Notes: generated from the letters alone by a model not told the origin. Counted from the first letter of the stretch, positions 1-8,118 are shown. The stretch is DNA of 14,834 nucleotides from Pavlovales sp. CCMP2436 (GCA_026770615.1 MU631890.1:62889-77722); one strand, 5' to 3'. Numbers and translations are program-made.

Positions 1-32
<32 letters not shown>

Positions 33-35
33 ATA

Positions 36-84
<49 letters not shown>
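1..84. repeat. (AT)n microsatellite
   Basis: Almost pure alternating A and T with a few phase slips and one G, ending sharply at GCGGCT. It touches the window edge, so its full length is unknown. Confidence 0.95.
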
Positions 85-85
<1 letters not shown>

Positions 86-599
86 CGGCTCAGCGTGGTT
101 CAACAGGTCTTGTTCACTCACTGACTTGGTCGACGTCAGACGTTAGTCCTGGCAGCAGGGTTTCTATATAAGATCGCGATTGAAATACATCGTGCCCCGA
201 GACTGATGGTCAATCGATGGGGGCCTAATCTGAACATTTGGGAATATGCATCATTGTCAAACCTTAAAACCCTCATCGACGCAGAATTTGACGGGGAACA
301 ACTTCGCGGTTTAGTAAGGCCCGGCACCGCCTGAAACCGGCGGGAAGTGCAAGAAATTGGCCTTCAAAGTCAAAGTGATGGGACGTATGATACTCGGATG
401 TTAAACATACTGCCAACCGCCGTCCGAATTTTCTAGGCCATTTTCTTACAACTTCTCGTTGGAATCAGGTGTTGAGCCGTGTTCCGTGCTGGATGTCATG
501 AGTAGCGGTAATTTTAATAATTACCGTTATGTTTATCAATTTTAATTTGACAATGTTGGCTAAAGGTAATTTAGTAACGGGTGGGTCGCGTCGCCGTCG
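85..599. other. Spacer with fragments of dispersed repeats
   Basis: I see no credible gene here. The short frame on the minus strand at 136-327 is explained by a dispersed repeat. Three pieces recur elsewhere in the window: 271-307 (inverted, resembling 8882-8912), 457-485 (resembling 9438-9467) and 552-581 (29 of 30 bases as at 3194-3223). A small perfect hairpin lies at 506-526, with CGGTAATT paired to AATTACCG around a 5-nt loop. Confidence 0.6.
552..581 (+). repeat. Dispersed repeat, first copy of AATGTTGGCTAAAGG unit
   Basis: Thirty bases starting AATGTTGGCTAAAGG and ending AGTAACGGG recur at 3194-3223 with one mismatch. The two copies flank the block holding the RNase H fragment and the SPRY gene and are in the same orientation. 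No inverted partner or target duplication was seen. Confidence 0.75.
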
Positions 600-1346
600 C
601 TAGATTCTAACCATTTTCATCTCCTCGACCAACTGCCTCCTAATGCGCGCAGCAACATCTTTGCGGAGGTGCGACTCGTCGGCTCTTTGGATGTCCCCGG
701 AGGGAGTCGTAACCATGTACTTTCCAGGGGTAAGGGCTGGTTTCTGTAGATGTTGGTCATCTGTTTTCCCGTGCATAGTGACCTGTTTGGCACCCCAGTC
801 GGCCATGGCATTGAGCATCACAAGGTCACCCATATGATGGTCTATTCCTTCCATTAGGGTTCTGATCTTGTTTATGGTCTGGGAGTCTACAACATATGCG
901 TTCGTGGTTGCGCGCCATGATGGGTTAATACGGTCGTATTGTTTCTCCATTTCCTTGTCTAGGTCGTGCGCCGACGTGTGCTCGATTTTACGGGTAAGAT
1001 TGTTGCTCAGGGCCTGCTCGATGAGTGCTAGGGCTGTTGTCATGTGGGGATTTTGGTGGTATGCGTAAGAACTTTCAGCGGTCATGCCGTGCGGTCTCCC
1101 GGTGCACTTGGTGTCTGGGATGGTGTGATGGGCTTCCTTGACCCCATTTAGGTGGTCCCATCCGATCTGGAGATTATCCTCCCCTTTTTGCCATTGTAGA
1201 GCAAGAGATAATCCGCTAATTTCTCCATTGGTTAGATCCTGCTCACCGTCAAAGGTGCAATAGACGATGTGCACCTCTTCTGTTGGGGGTGCGTGAAGCG
1301 ATTGGTAATCATATAGGCACATGCCCAGGGGCCACATGAGTCCCAT
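600..1346 (-). pseudogene. Non-LTR retroelement fragment: RNase H domain, copy 1
   Basis: A 248-codon frame closed by TAG. I identify it by its similarity to the RNase H part of the larger retroelement at 4354-7677. Shared landmarks, in order, are CTF near residue 30, E42 in NGEISG (the expected second acidic residue), the motif IGWDH with D64, the NPH block near 100, and NAMADWGAK with D183, which fits the final Asp of RNase H. After that both proteins share a GDI motif and a basic helix. RNase H would remove RNA from the RNA/DNA hybrid during target-primed reverse transcription. The first Asp and all RT sequence are missing. In another frame just upstream the reading GPWACAYM resembles the missing part, so the true 5' end probably lies a little past 1346 behind a frameshift. 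It is diverged from the larger copy, so it represents a related family. The 3' boundary is not resolved. Confidence 0.7.
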
Positions 1347-1503
1347 CTTCGAGGATCCAAGCGAAGAAGTTTTAAAACGAAGAACGTTACTGCCTAAAAT
1401 TGCGCCTAAGAACGAAAACTGTCCCGGACACGTCCTTTCCGCTCATAAAAAGTCCCTTTTTATCCTCCTATGTTCTAACGACGACACATCGGCCCTGTCA
1501 ATC
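1347..1503. other. Spacer upstream of the SPRY-like gene
   Basis: The reading frame of the SPRY-like gene stays open back to ATG 1321, but this part has no protein-like pattern and overlaps the end of the RNase H fragment. It is more likely 5' flank or untranslated leader. No clear TATA box or initiator was recognised. Confidence 0.4.
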
Positions 1504-2688
1504 ATGCTCGCGATCGCCCTCGTGATGCTCTCGTCGACGGCGGCGGAACACGACATCCTCCACTGCATTTCCGAGCCTTTCGCACCCTGCGCGTCGCCGG
1601 AGGATGCCCAGGCACCTTATCGGAGGCTTTCGGCTGGCGACACCATCCCCCTCGAGCCGGGCCTCCTCGAGACCATCCACTTCGACGCTGCCCTCATCTT
1701 GGGCATCGCCCTTACCCTGTCGGATGGCGGCAAGCAAGTTACCCGCGGTTCAGGAGCTGGCGGTGCCTGGGGATATCTGAACGCCTACAGCAGCGCCTCG
1801 TTCAGCGCCGAGTACTACTCCGCCGTAACCTGGTACGTTACGGTGCTCTCGCAAACTGACTGGGTCGTAATTGGTGCTTCGTCGGCAGACACGCCGCTCG
1901 CTGTTTCGACGGGTATACATGGTCTTTTCATGGACGGCGACGTCGACGGCGAGAACGTTATGTTCGGTAGTTACAATGCTAACACGGAGTTGCTCTGGAC
2001 AGACGTCGGCAATGGCTACGGCACTTTGAATCCCTGGGCCAACCCCTTCGCGACGAATGACAAGATCGGCGTTCACCTCGACCTCATCGCGAACACGATA
2101 AGGTTCAGCAAGAACGACATCGACCAGGGCATCGTTCCACAGTCCGTCGCACCGGGACGGGAGTGGCGGCTCGGCGTGTCGTTGCGTGGAGAAGGCAATG
2201 CCGTGACGACCGAGGGCGTGATCGCCACCCTCAAGCCGAGCCCCGACGCGGAGCTCATCTTGAAGCGCGATCATTCAGCCGTGATCTTCGGTGTGCAGGC
2301 GGACGCGTCGCTCACCCGGCTCCCAGATCCTCCTCCCCCCCCACCCCACCCCCCTCCCCCGTCCAACCACCCCGATCCATCACGTACCCCCTCTATTACA
2401 ACCTGATGCGTATTACGCCCGTCCGTCACAGGTAAGCAATCGGACGCGTCGATCACCCGGATCCCGTCGGGCGACCTGGAGCTGCGCCCTGGCACCGAGC
2501 GCTCGGTCGTCAAGGTCATGGCCTCGCTTCGTGTCTCGGGCACCGCCATGCTCGGAGATGGTGGTGACGCGTGCGAGGACACCCACCGCGGCACCCTGCG
2601 CTTCGTCAAGGTGGAGGACGGGACCGACCTGCTCCAGCTGTGCAGCATTACGGATTCCAGCCTGGGGTGGCGCACGATCGCACTCTAG
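1504..2688 (+). CDS. Secreted SPRY-like protein with beta-rich C-terminal module (two exons)
   Basis: The start at 1504 is chosen because it places a signal peptide at the N-terminus: a hydrophobic run from MLAIALVML to an AA site before EHDIL. ATG 1321 is upstream in the same frame but would bury that segment. The middle of the protein resembles a SPRY/B30.2 fold: an aromatic-rich core (WYVTVLSQTDWVVIG), then NDKIGVHLDL, a SKND motif, and a closing GREWRLGVSLRGEG. The frame meets TGA at 2404, but the same frame resumes after a CACAG acceptor at 2431 and runs to TAG 2686-2688. The spliced product is about 347 residues with intron 2291-2431. The second exon reads DLELRPG then RGTLRF, a Cys and a Trp, a pattern I associate with fibre-like or C-terminal caps of secreted proteins. 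A role in surface binding is inference. It is the best candidate for an intact gene here. Confidence 0.65.
2291..2431 (+). other. Spliceosomal intron of the SPRY-like gene
   Basis: Donor GT at 2291, a C-rich tract around 2330-2370, branch-site match CTGAT at 2403-2407 about 25 nt before the acceptor, and AG at 2430-2431. Splicing joins ATCTTCG to GTAAGC in frame and removes the TGA at 2404. A second donor at 2384 gives a 48-nt intron in the same phase and would keep a proline-rich stretch in the protein. Sequence alone does not choose between them. Confidence 0.6.
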
Positions 2689-2778
2689 GCCGCCATCGAC
2701 TGCCACCCCCTGCTCGCATCACACGCGCGGTGCGCTCGCGGGCGGGCCCCGTCGCGAACCACACAACAACAGAGGTGT

Positions 2779-2850
2779 GCAGCGGTGCTCGGGCGAGCAG
2801 CGACGCCCGGGCGAGCAGCGGTGCCCGGGCGAGCAGGCGCGCCCGGGTGA
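2779..2850 (+). repeat. 18-bp minisatellite, four units
   Basis: Four head-to-tail units begin at 2779, 2797, 2815 and 2833, with the consensus GCAGCGGTGCCCGGGCGA. The fourth unit is the most diverged. The array lies 90 bp past the stop of the SPRY-like gene and is in the same frame as that gene, reading as Gly-Arg-Ala-Ala repeats to a TGA. Confidence 0.9.
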
Positions 2851-3193
2851 GGATCGCCAGCTGCGACAGGCAGCCCGACGAGTGGCTGACCAGCACCGCG
2901 GGGGCGCAGTTGAGAGGAACACGATTCCTTCTCCAGTGTCTGACCGACTGATGGCCATGATCGGACAGAATCCGGGGATTGAGTTCACCCGAACTCCCGA
3001 TACACTTACATATAAGGTATATAAAAAAAAAAATCACTCACTCGACCAGCACTGCCCCCCTAACCATTCGTTTCGGTTGGGTTGGCATGCCGCGAAGTCT
3101 TTGTGGACGGGCGAGTTCCTAAGCCACTGACTCTCAACACCCGATGTACCATCTGTTCTTGTCTGTTGGATGTGGTGCCTAGAGCGCTATTGG

Positions 3194-3223
3194 AATGTTG
3201 GCTAAAGGTAATTAAGTAACGGG
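3194..3223 (+). repeat. Dispersed repeat, second copy of AATGTTGGCTAAAGG unit
   Basis: Matches 552-581 at 29 of 30 bases, in the same orientation. Confidence 0.75.
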
Positions 3224-3293
3224 CGTCTTCTGGGTTAATTAATCCCTGGATGCTGTCTGATCATGGTCAGCCAGTCAGACAATGAAATTGAAG

Positions 3294-3321
3294 AAGGAAT
3301 ACGGGATGGTCCGTATTCCTT
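3294..3321. other. 11-bp perfect hairpin
   Basis: AAGGAATACGG (3294-3304) pairs perfectly with CCGTATTCCTT (3311-3321) around the 6-nt loop GATGGT. No T-run follows and no gene is adjacent. Its role is unknown. Confidence 0.7.
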
Positions 3322-3330
3322 TCAACTTAC

Positions 3331-3406
3331 CGGCGACCGCAATGTTGTTCCTCTCATAATTCTGCGTCTAGAGGTATCATCAAAAGTTCTAGACTTAAAT
3401 CAAAAT
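3331..3406 (+). repeat. Dispersed repeat containing GCGTCTAGAGGTA
   Basis: The segment from the GCGACCGCAATGTTG region through TTCTAGA to ATCAAAAT recurs at about 9466-9541 with scattered differences. A shorter related core (GTTGTTCCCCGTC followed by GCGTC) is seen at 8882-8912 and inverted at 271-307. No coding content. Confidence 0.7.
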
Positions 3407-3430
3407 GATAATAGCGTGCACCGGCATTAA

Positions 3431-3715
3431 GTTGAAAATATCACCCGCACGAGCCCGCGCTTTGTCGTCCTCGTCGAGCACGAGGTCAAGTCCTTCTACC
3501 ACTCGGGCGCCAAGGGCGGCACCCAGCGGCAGTTCTCCATCTGCAAGCAGAAGACCTCGTACCACTGCACCATCTGTGGTGAGGCCTGCCCGCTGCACCC
3601 GCCGCAGGTGCGCGGCAGAGCCCACCAGTTCACGTGCCTCGCGCAGCACCGCGCAGCCGAGCGGACTGGGCGCACCACCCCCGCGCCAGCGGCCCGCCGC
3701 ATTAGCCTCCACTGA
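3431..3715 (+). pseudogene. PiggyBac-like transposase C-terminal cysteine-rich tail (fragment)
   Basis: A frame open from a TAA at 3428 to TGA 3713-3715 has no good start codon. It carries a run of metal-binding residues: Cys in QFSICKQ, then YHCTICGEACPLH, then HQFTCLAQHR. The spacing C, CxxC, C, H, C, H after a Gly-Lys-rich lead resembles the C-terminal zinc-binding tail of PiggyBac-type DDE transposases, which helps bind transposon ends. The catalytic core is absent, so this is a remnant. The family call is by pattern only; another zinc-binding domain is possible. GC content is far above the flanks, and the fragment starts 25 bp after the dispersed repeat at 3331-3406. Confidence 0.45.
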
Positions 3716-3931
3716 GCCCTGGTCTCACCCTGGGCCCTCCCAGGGTCCGCCACTCGCCTCCCGTGCCGCCCAGAGCGCCCCCTGACACGTGCCTATTGGT
3801 ACCACCCTGAGAATTTCCTATTCAATAGAAATCTTTATTTATTTTAAATCTGCTTTTAATTAGTCATGTTAAAATGGTTGTTGAGGAGATTTTGACGGGC
3901 CGAGGCCCTTTTTTTGCCTCTTGAGACCCTA
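3716..3931. other. Spacer, no gene seen
   Basis: GC-rich for the first 70 bp, then AT-rich. TATTGGTACC and GAATTTCCTATTCAATAG occur, but no repeat or reading frame is convincing. Confidence 0.5.
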
Positions 3932-3939
3932 CCCTCCAA

Positions 3940-4094
3940 CCGGCTCTTAGAAAAGGCGTAACGTACGGGGATTATCCGCGGTATCCGTGGGGCCCCGTGG
4001 GCCCCCGGGCTATGTGACAAGTTAGTTATATGTTAGTCACATAGGCGCCTCCGGCGGGGCCCCCGGGGGCCCTGCGGGGCTTTCTAAGAGCCGG
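3940..4094. mobile_element. Fold-back MITE with 8-bp target duplication (hAT-like)
   Basis: The ends are CCGGCTCTTAGAAA (3940-3953) and its exact inverse TTTCTAAGAGCCGG (4081-4094). The octamer CCCTCCAA sits directly outside both ends (3932-3939 and 4095-4102), a clean 8-bp target duplication. Such a duplication is typical of hAT elements and also occurs in P and Merlin elements. The 155-bp interior has no coding capacity. It holds a central hairpin (CTATGTGAC at 4010-4018 with GTCACATAG at 4036-4044) and very GC-rich arms with the perfect palindrome GGGCCCCCGGGGGCCC at 4057-4072. It would depend on a transposase from elsewhere. Confidence 0.85.
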
Positions 4095-4175
4095 CCCTCC
4101 AAGGCTCAGCTCCGGAGCACGAAATGGAAACGAGCGGTGACCCTGTGTACCGCGCCTATTGAATAGGTTTGCATA

Positions 4176-4342
4176 CAGGGGATCGCGAGCAACAAGAACG
4201 GCGCTTTTTGAGGCTGAGGCTGAGTTTCTTAGCAAATTACATACAAACAATTGTTAAAATTTGGTTAAAATTGCTATTGAAGGGCAAAAAAACGAGGCTC
4301 AGTTTCTTGACACGACAGTTTCATATTGCCCGCGATCCCCTG
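4176..4342 (+). mobile_element. TA-target MITE, copy 1
   Basis: A 167-bp element from CAGGGGATCGCG to its inverse CGCGATCCCCTG, flanked by TA on both sides (4174-4175 and 4343-4344). The inverted ends continue for about 23 bp with one or two mismatches through a CAACAAGAA/TTCATATTG segment. Inside each end is a direct GAGGCT-AG-TTCTT motif. The interior is AT-rich and non-coding. A TA duplication with ends starting CAG points to Tc1/mariner-type mobilisation. It lies 10 bp past the end of the large retroelement frame. Confidence 0.9.
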
Positions 4343-4510
4343 TAGGATCTGTCTCAGGGGTCTAGCCGTACATGTCTTATGCCCAGTGGGAAACTGCGTG
4401 ACGTCGCATTGAGGAACACGGCACGATGGCTGCCAGCCAGCTGGAGCGCTCGCTCGTTCGTAGGTTGATTGCGCATCAGGAATCTTCGTTTGGCAGGGGT
4501 GGTCAGTGCA

Positions 4511-4998
4511 CTGGTGTCCGTTGAGGGTATGGGATCTTGCTGTATAGGTGGTATGGCCGTTGGGGATATGGGCTCAGACTGAGCGATGCTGTCATTTAGG
4601 GGTATAGGCTCATACTGCAGAAATGGTAGCCGCTGGAGCCTCGATTTGGGCGATGCTGTCCGTTAGGGGTATGGGCTCATATACTGCATAGGTGGTATGG
4701 CCGCTGGTGCTTCGTTTTGGGCGATGCTGTCTGCTGGGGGTATGGGCTCATACTGCATAGGAGGTAAGGCTGATGGTTCCTTGTTTTGAGCGATGCTGTC
4801 CGTTGGGGGTATTGGCTCGTATTGTATATTTCGGCTTCCTCATCATCCACCACTTCTACCAGCTCCCCACTTCGGCGTAGCGCGTAGGAGCCTGCGTCAG
4901 AGCGCTTAGATCAGCCTGACTTGAACTTGAAACGTACCGCCAGTCCGAACCCCCCTACATTAGTATAAGTGGTATGACCGCTGGTGCTGTGTTTTGAT
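4511..4998 (-). repeat. 69-bp coding tandem repeat (23-residue Pro-rich units), five copies
   Basis: On the minus strand five units each read roughly QNEAPAAIPPMQYEPIPP then a short ADSIA link. The first unit lies near 4990 and the last near 4515, where it passes into TDTSALTTPAKRR and the final unique tail. A 134-bp insertion (4829-4962) splits the first unit. An extra AT near 4680 and a small deletion near 4630 break the frame, but the unit pattern is clear on both sides. Confidence 0.85.
4829..4962 (-). mobile_element. 134-bp short insertion with 5-bp target duplication (SINE-like)
   Basis: The element interrupts the first 69-bp repeat unit and is flanked by GTATA on both sides (4824-4828 and 4963-4967). 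Removing it with one GTATA restores the reading frame ...VIPLI-QYEPIPP... exactly. On the minus strand it starts TAATGTAGGGGGG and ends GAAGCCGAAA. Its first 89 bp recur at 10241-10329. It has no terminal inverted repeats. Both copies keep GTTCAAGTC about 37 nt from the start, which fits a pol III B-box core, so a SINE is possible. No clear A box was found. Confidence 0.75.
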
Positions 4999-7674
4999 TC
5001 AATTTCCTTGCTGCCCGCTCAGCTGTCTGGGCGGCCCACATGGCTCCCTTAATCTTATACGCGTCGTATAAAGATATATTGTCCTTGGTTGACGCCGCTG
5101 ATGCTTCGATTGTCGCTTCGCGTGATTTGTGCATTCTGAGGCTATGGCGTAGGCGAGTTTAATGAAAGTCGCCGGGCTTGGGTGCGTCACTGGTGTCGAC
5201 GTCCTTCTTTCTGAGCTCTTCAATGACACTTAATTCTACCCTTCCGGTGAAGTAGTCCGGCCGAGATATCATGTGTGTCGCCATTGATTTTGATTTGGCG
5301 GGTCCCAGGTGCGGGGACAGTTCCTTGCAGAAAGAGAGCGGTGGAGGTCGTGGCGGTGCTTTCCGTTGACAAGCAATCGTGGTATTGGTGATGCTTTGTG
5401 TCTTGTGGGTTGGGTGCTTTGCATAGAGGGCAGGTGAGGCCCATTGTTTCGGACTTTCCGTCAATGGTAATTGTAGTGGTGGCCATCGCCGGAAATTCTG
5501 ATGCCCACTCGGCATTGTGGCGGTATGATCCGAGTACCAATCTGGCCATTTATTTGGTGTACTTTTCCGTGGGTCGCTGTTGGCCCCTAACTCGTGGGAA
5601 ACGCAGAGCAGTCGTGCTCTCTTGTAACCACATGGCTTCTACATTGGCCATTCTACCTATGCCGGGGGCATGTTTGACGGGGCCTCTCTTCTCTAGGCGA
5701 TCCCTCGCAACTCTGTCTATTAGCGCATGGCGTGCTGCTCGTTGGTCGAATGTGATGATGTCTCCTGTCGCAGTGGCCGCTATAGCCCAGCACTGGGCCG
5801 TGAGCGTGTTTCTTGTGAGCTGTACTGTGGCGGCTTCTCTGTGTACTGCTACTGCCTTTGAGCCCCAGTCGCTCAATGCGTTCTGCACGAGCTTTATGAC
5901 AGCCGGGGGTTGAAGACGGGGAGGCAAATCAGCCTGGCTGCCCCAGTTGATGTTTCGTGTGGAGATGAAGAACCGGGTCACTTTCTTTAGCGCCTCTGCT
6001 GTCACTATTCTAGCTCTCGAGGCGTCGTGTGACGTACCGCTCCCGGGGTACTTAGAATTCTGGCTACTTCGTCATCCGATTTGGTATGAGTCGCGTTCCT
6101 GTAGCGGCCATGCGCCTCGTCACGTTGCTTCAGGCTGAGTAGGCGGTAGAAGTGAGGGTTTGCATCATAGCTCGTGGGATCCCTTAACCCGTGTGGTAGA
6201 GGGTTGCGGTCTAGGTGCTGTCTATGCCAGTCTAGGCGTTTTACGCCTGTGTCATGGTCCCATCCGATGAATAGCACTTGCTCGTGGGTCAGTGCTTGTA
6301 AGGCAAGTGTGACCGCATTGCATTTTGCGTTGACAACCGTTTGATCGCCTATAAATGTGCAGGTGAGGATATGTGCCTCTGGGGCATGTGTCGTGCCGCG
6401 GAAGTGGTGTGATGGGAGTACGTAAAAACACGCCGCACCAGCTGCTCGAGCCTTGCCGTTTCCATCTGGTTTGATAAATGAACCGTCGACCCCGACATAG
6501 AGGGTGCACAATTGTGGTTTCTCCGCTGTCGGTGGTTGGTGTCTGAGAGCATGTATGAGTGTTGGGTGGCGTGTGACGAACCGGAAGCACATAGGTCCGC
6601 ATAATGCCGATATGAGTGCGGGCAGGATTACCCGTAATTTTTCCAGCTGCTCCGGGTCCTTTAATCGACTAAATGTTGGCCTACATTCCTGTGTGAACAG
6701 GGTCTTGGCTGCTTTTGCTACTGCAGCCGTGTTTGCATGCATCGGTAAGGCATTTTGAAGAGCACTAAGCGTGTCCCTTATAGCGCTGCCGCATGTGCCT
6801 AATATGTCTTCTTCGGCTGCACTTATGCCTGTCAATTGTCTGTCTGTGTCACTTAAGTTGGGGGCATTGCTTGCGGTGCGCAGTTTTGCCAAGTTTAGTA
6901 CACTACAGGCGCTCATTTATGCTAGGGTAAACGAAGCCACATTGGGTTTTGCACGGCGGGTGGCGCCTAGGGTTGGCCATAGTAGGACAGGGGCGAGCTC
7001 ACCCATAGGTGTTGTCTGCAGGCATGCATCGTTCTCGACTATATCCCATTTTTCTTCCCCCTGAGGTGCTTTGGAAAGACTTTTGATCGCCCCCCTTGCG
7101 GTGGGCATCGTTTTTGCCTTGGCTTGTCTCGCGGGTCCATTTTGGGCGATACTCAATGCATGTGCCGCGAGGGCGTGCGTTGCGGATTTCACGGGTGAGT
7201 TGAGAAGGCGCAGCATGGCTGATACTTTTTCCACCGCGTTTTGAGCACGCGGGTCCACCAGACCTAAGCCATCGCGTTCAGGGGGGGCGCACAGGCGTTC
7301 TCTTGCTACATGGGGCCCTATTGTGCAGCGTAGGCGCGTGGCCTCTACTATTGTTGTAAGCATCGTGGATATGAAATATTCAGGTAAGTCTGATGCTCCC
7401 ATTGAAGTATTGACGCTACGTCGTGGTGGGACAGCTTGGCTACCTAGAGGGTGTGGCATGCCCCTTTGCTCGAGGCAAGGTGCACCTTTCCCATGGCCTG
7501 TGCTATCTTAATCAGGAGTTTACGTTCCTGGGCTTGCCACTTGCCGTTGGTGGTTAGGAGGTGTCCCAGGTATTCAAAAGTTTTGTCCTTAAACGCCTGG
7601 GGCACCTCTATGTGTGGGGAGTTTGCATCCCTTGATGGTGATGGTAGGCAGATGCAGGCTTTCTGTGGGGTTAC

Positions 7675-8038
7675 ATTTTCGGTGGCAACACGGACGATGA
7701 CTCGCTCAACGACCTGTGGGAGTACGCCCTGGGCACGCACGTCCGGACGCAGGTAGTCAGCGCAGGAAGAGCGCACCGTCTCCACGCTCGAGCCACTCGC
7801 TCTTCCCCCTTGGCAACCGGCTGATGGTGTTTGGCGGCCGCGACCCACAGGTGATCGACTCGACGCTGCACTGCTTCGACCTGCAGCGGCGGCGGTGGAG
7901 CGACCTCCTCTCGGTGGGTGGCGAGGCGCGCACATTCCACGCGGCGATCCCGTGCGGAGGCGCGTTCTCATCTTCGGCGGGTTCGGGTCGGGCGGCGAGC
8001 ACTCCAACGACACCTTCCTGCTGCGCGTGTGGCCGTGA
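7675..8038 (+). pseudogene. Kelch-repeat protein fragment, copy 1
   Basis: Kelch blades are readable in three frames. First comes YIFGGNTDDDSLNDLWEY, the hallmark GG then LND-W-Y. After a frameshift near 7760 comes APSPRSSHSLFPLGNRLMVFGG, then STLHCFDLQRRRW, a full blade. After a second shift near 7965 comes VLIFGGFGSGGEHSNDTF and the ending LLRVWP with TGA at 8036-8038. Kelch blades form beta-propellers used in protein binding; the partner here is unknown. The N-terminal blades are missing because the retroelement starts at the same point (about 7670-7677). Two frameshifts make it a pseudogene. Confidence 0.8.
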
Positions 8039-8118
8039 TCCGACCCGCGCCAGCGCTGACGAGTGATTATGGTAGAGGAAAGGATTTCTGATTAGACGTC
8101 TGTCCCCGAAGACGGTCT

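Larger units (their letters stand above)
2851..3430. other. Spacer with hairpin and dispersed repeats
   Basis: No gene seen. It holds the second copy of the AATGTTGGCTAAAGG repeat (3194-3223), a strong hairpin at 3294-3321, and a repeat at 3331-3406 that recurs near 9466-9541. Confidence 0.5.
4354..7677 (-). pseudogene. Decayed non-LTR retroelement: RT thumb, RNase H, CCHC, proline-rich repeats
   Basis: This reads right to left and starts inside the RT domain, so the 5' half (endonuclease, RT palm) is missing. At 7660-7466 the frame gives FEYLGHLLTTNGKW and a following basic helix, the usual end of a non-LTR RT. After a frameshift at the CCCC run 7461-7464 comes a thumb region with DGLGLVDP (about 7230). 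Next is RNase H: DGS (VGVDGSF), a Lys where the second acidic residue is expected, IGWDH, then NALSDWGSK. A zinc knuckle CPLC-x10-H-x4-C follows at about 5430-5372, and then a tail of 23-residue repeats ending at TGA 4354-4356. In-frame TAA codons lie at 6917, 5550 and 5159, and frameshifts near 6015, 5300-5390, 4680 and 4630. It is clearly inactive. The role of such proteins is target-primed reverse transcription. Confidence 0.8.

Noticed and set aside
1750..2274. Minus-strand frame of 174 codons
   Set aside because: It lies antisense to the SPRY-like gene and has no motif; GC-rich coding sequence keeps the opposite strand open.
2291..3130. Long plus-strand frame of 279 codons
   Set aside because: It is an Arg/Pro/Ser-rich shadow of the second exon of the SPRY-like gene and of the 18-bp repeat in another frame.
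3405..3785. Plus frame of 126 codons beginning MIIACTGIKLK
   Set aside because: It is a Ser/Pro/Arg-rich shadow; the cysteine-rich protein lies in the next frame over the same bases.
4026..4250. Minus frame starting MFVCNLLRNSAS, with a near twin MFVCNLLRSSAS at 13045-13308
   Set aside because: The similarity comes entirely from MITE copies 1 and 3; the frame runs out into unrelated flanks and has no protein character.
4511..4820. Regular repeats near 70 bp considered as a CRISPR array
   Set aside because: The whole unit repeats with no unique spacers, and translation on the minus strand gives a proline-rich protein repeat.
4868..4963. tRNA gene reading because of GTCCGAACCCC and GTTCAAGTC
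   Set aside because: No cloverleaf with acceptor and anticodon stems could be drawn; it is kept only as a SINE-like element with a weak B-box hint.
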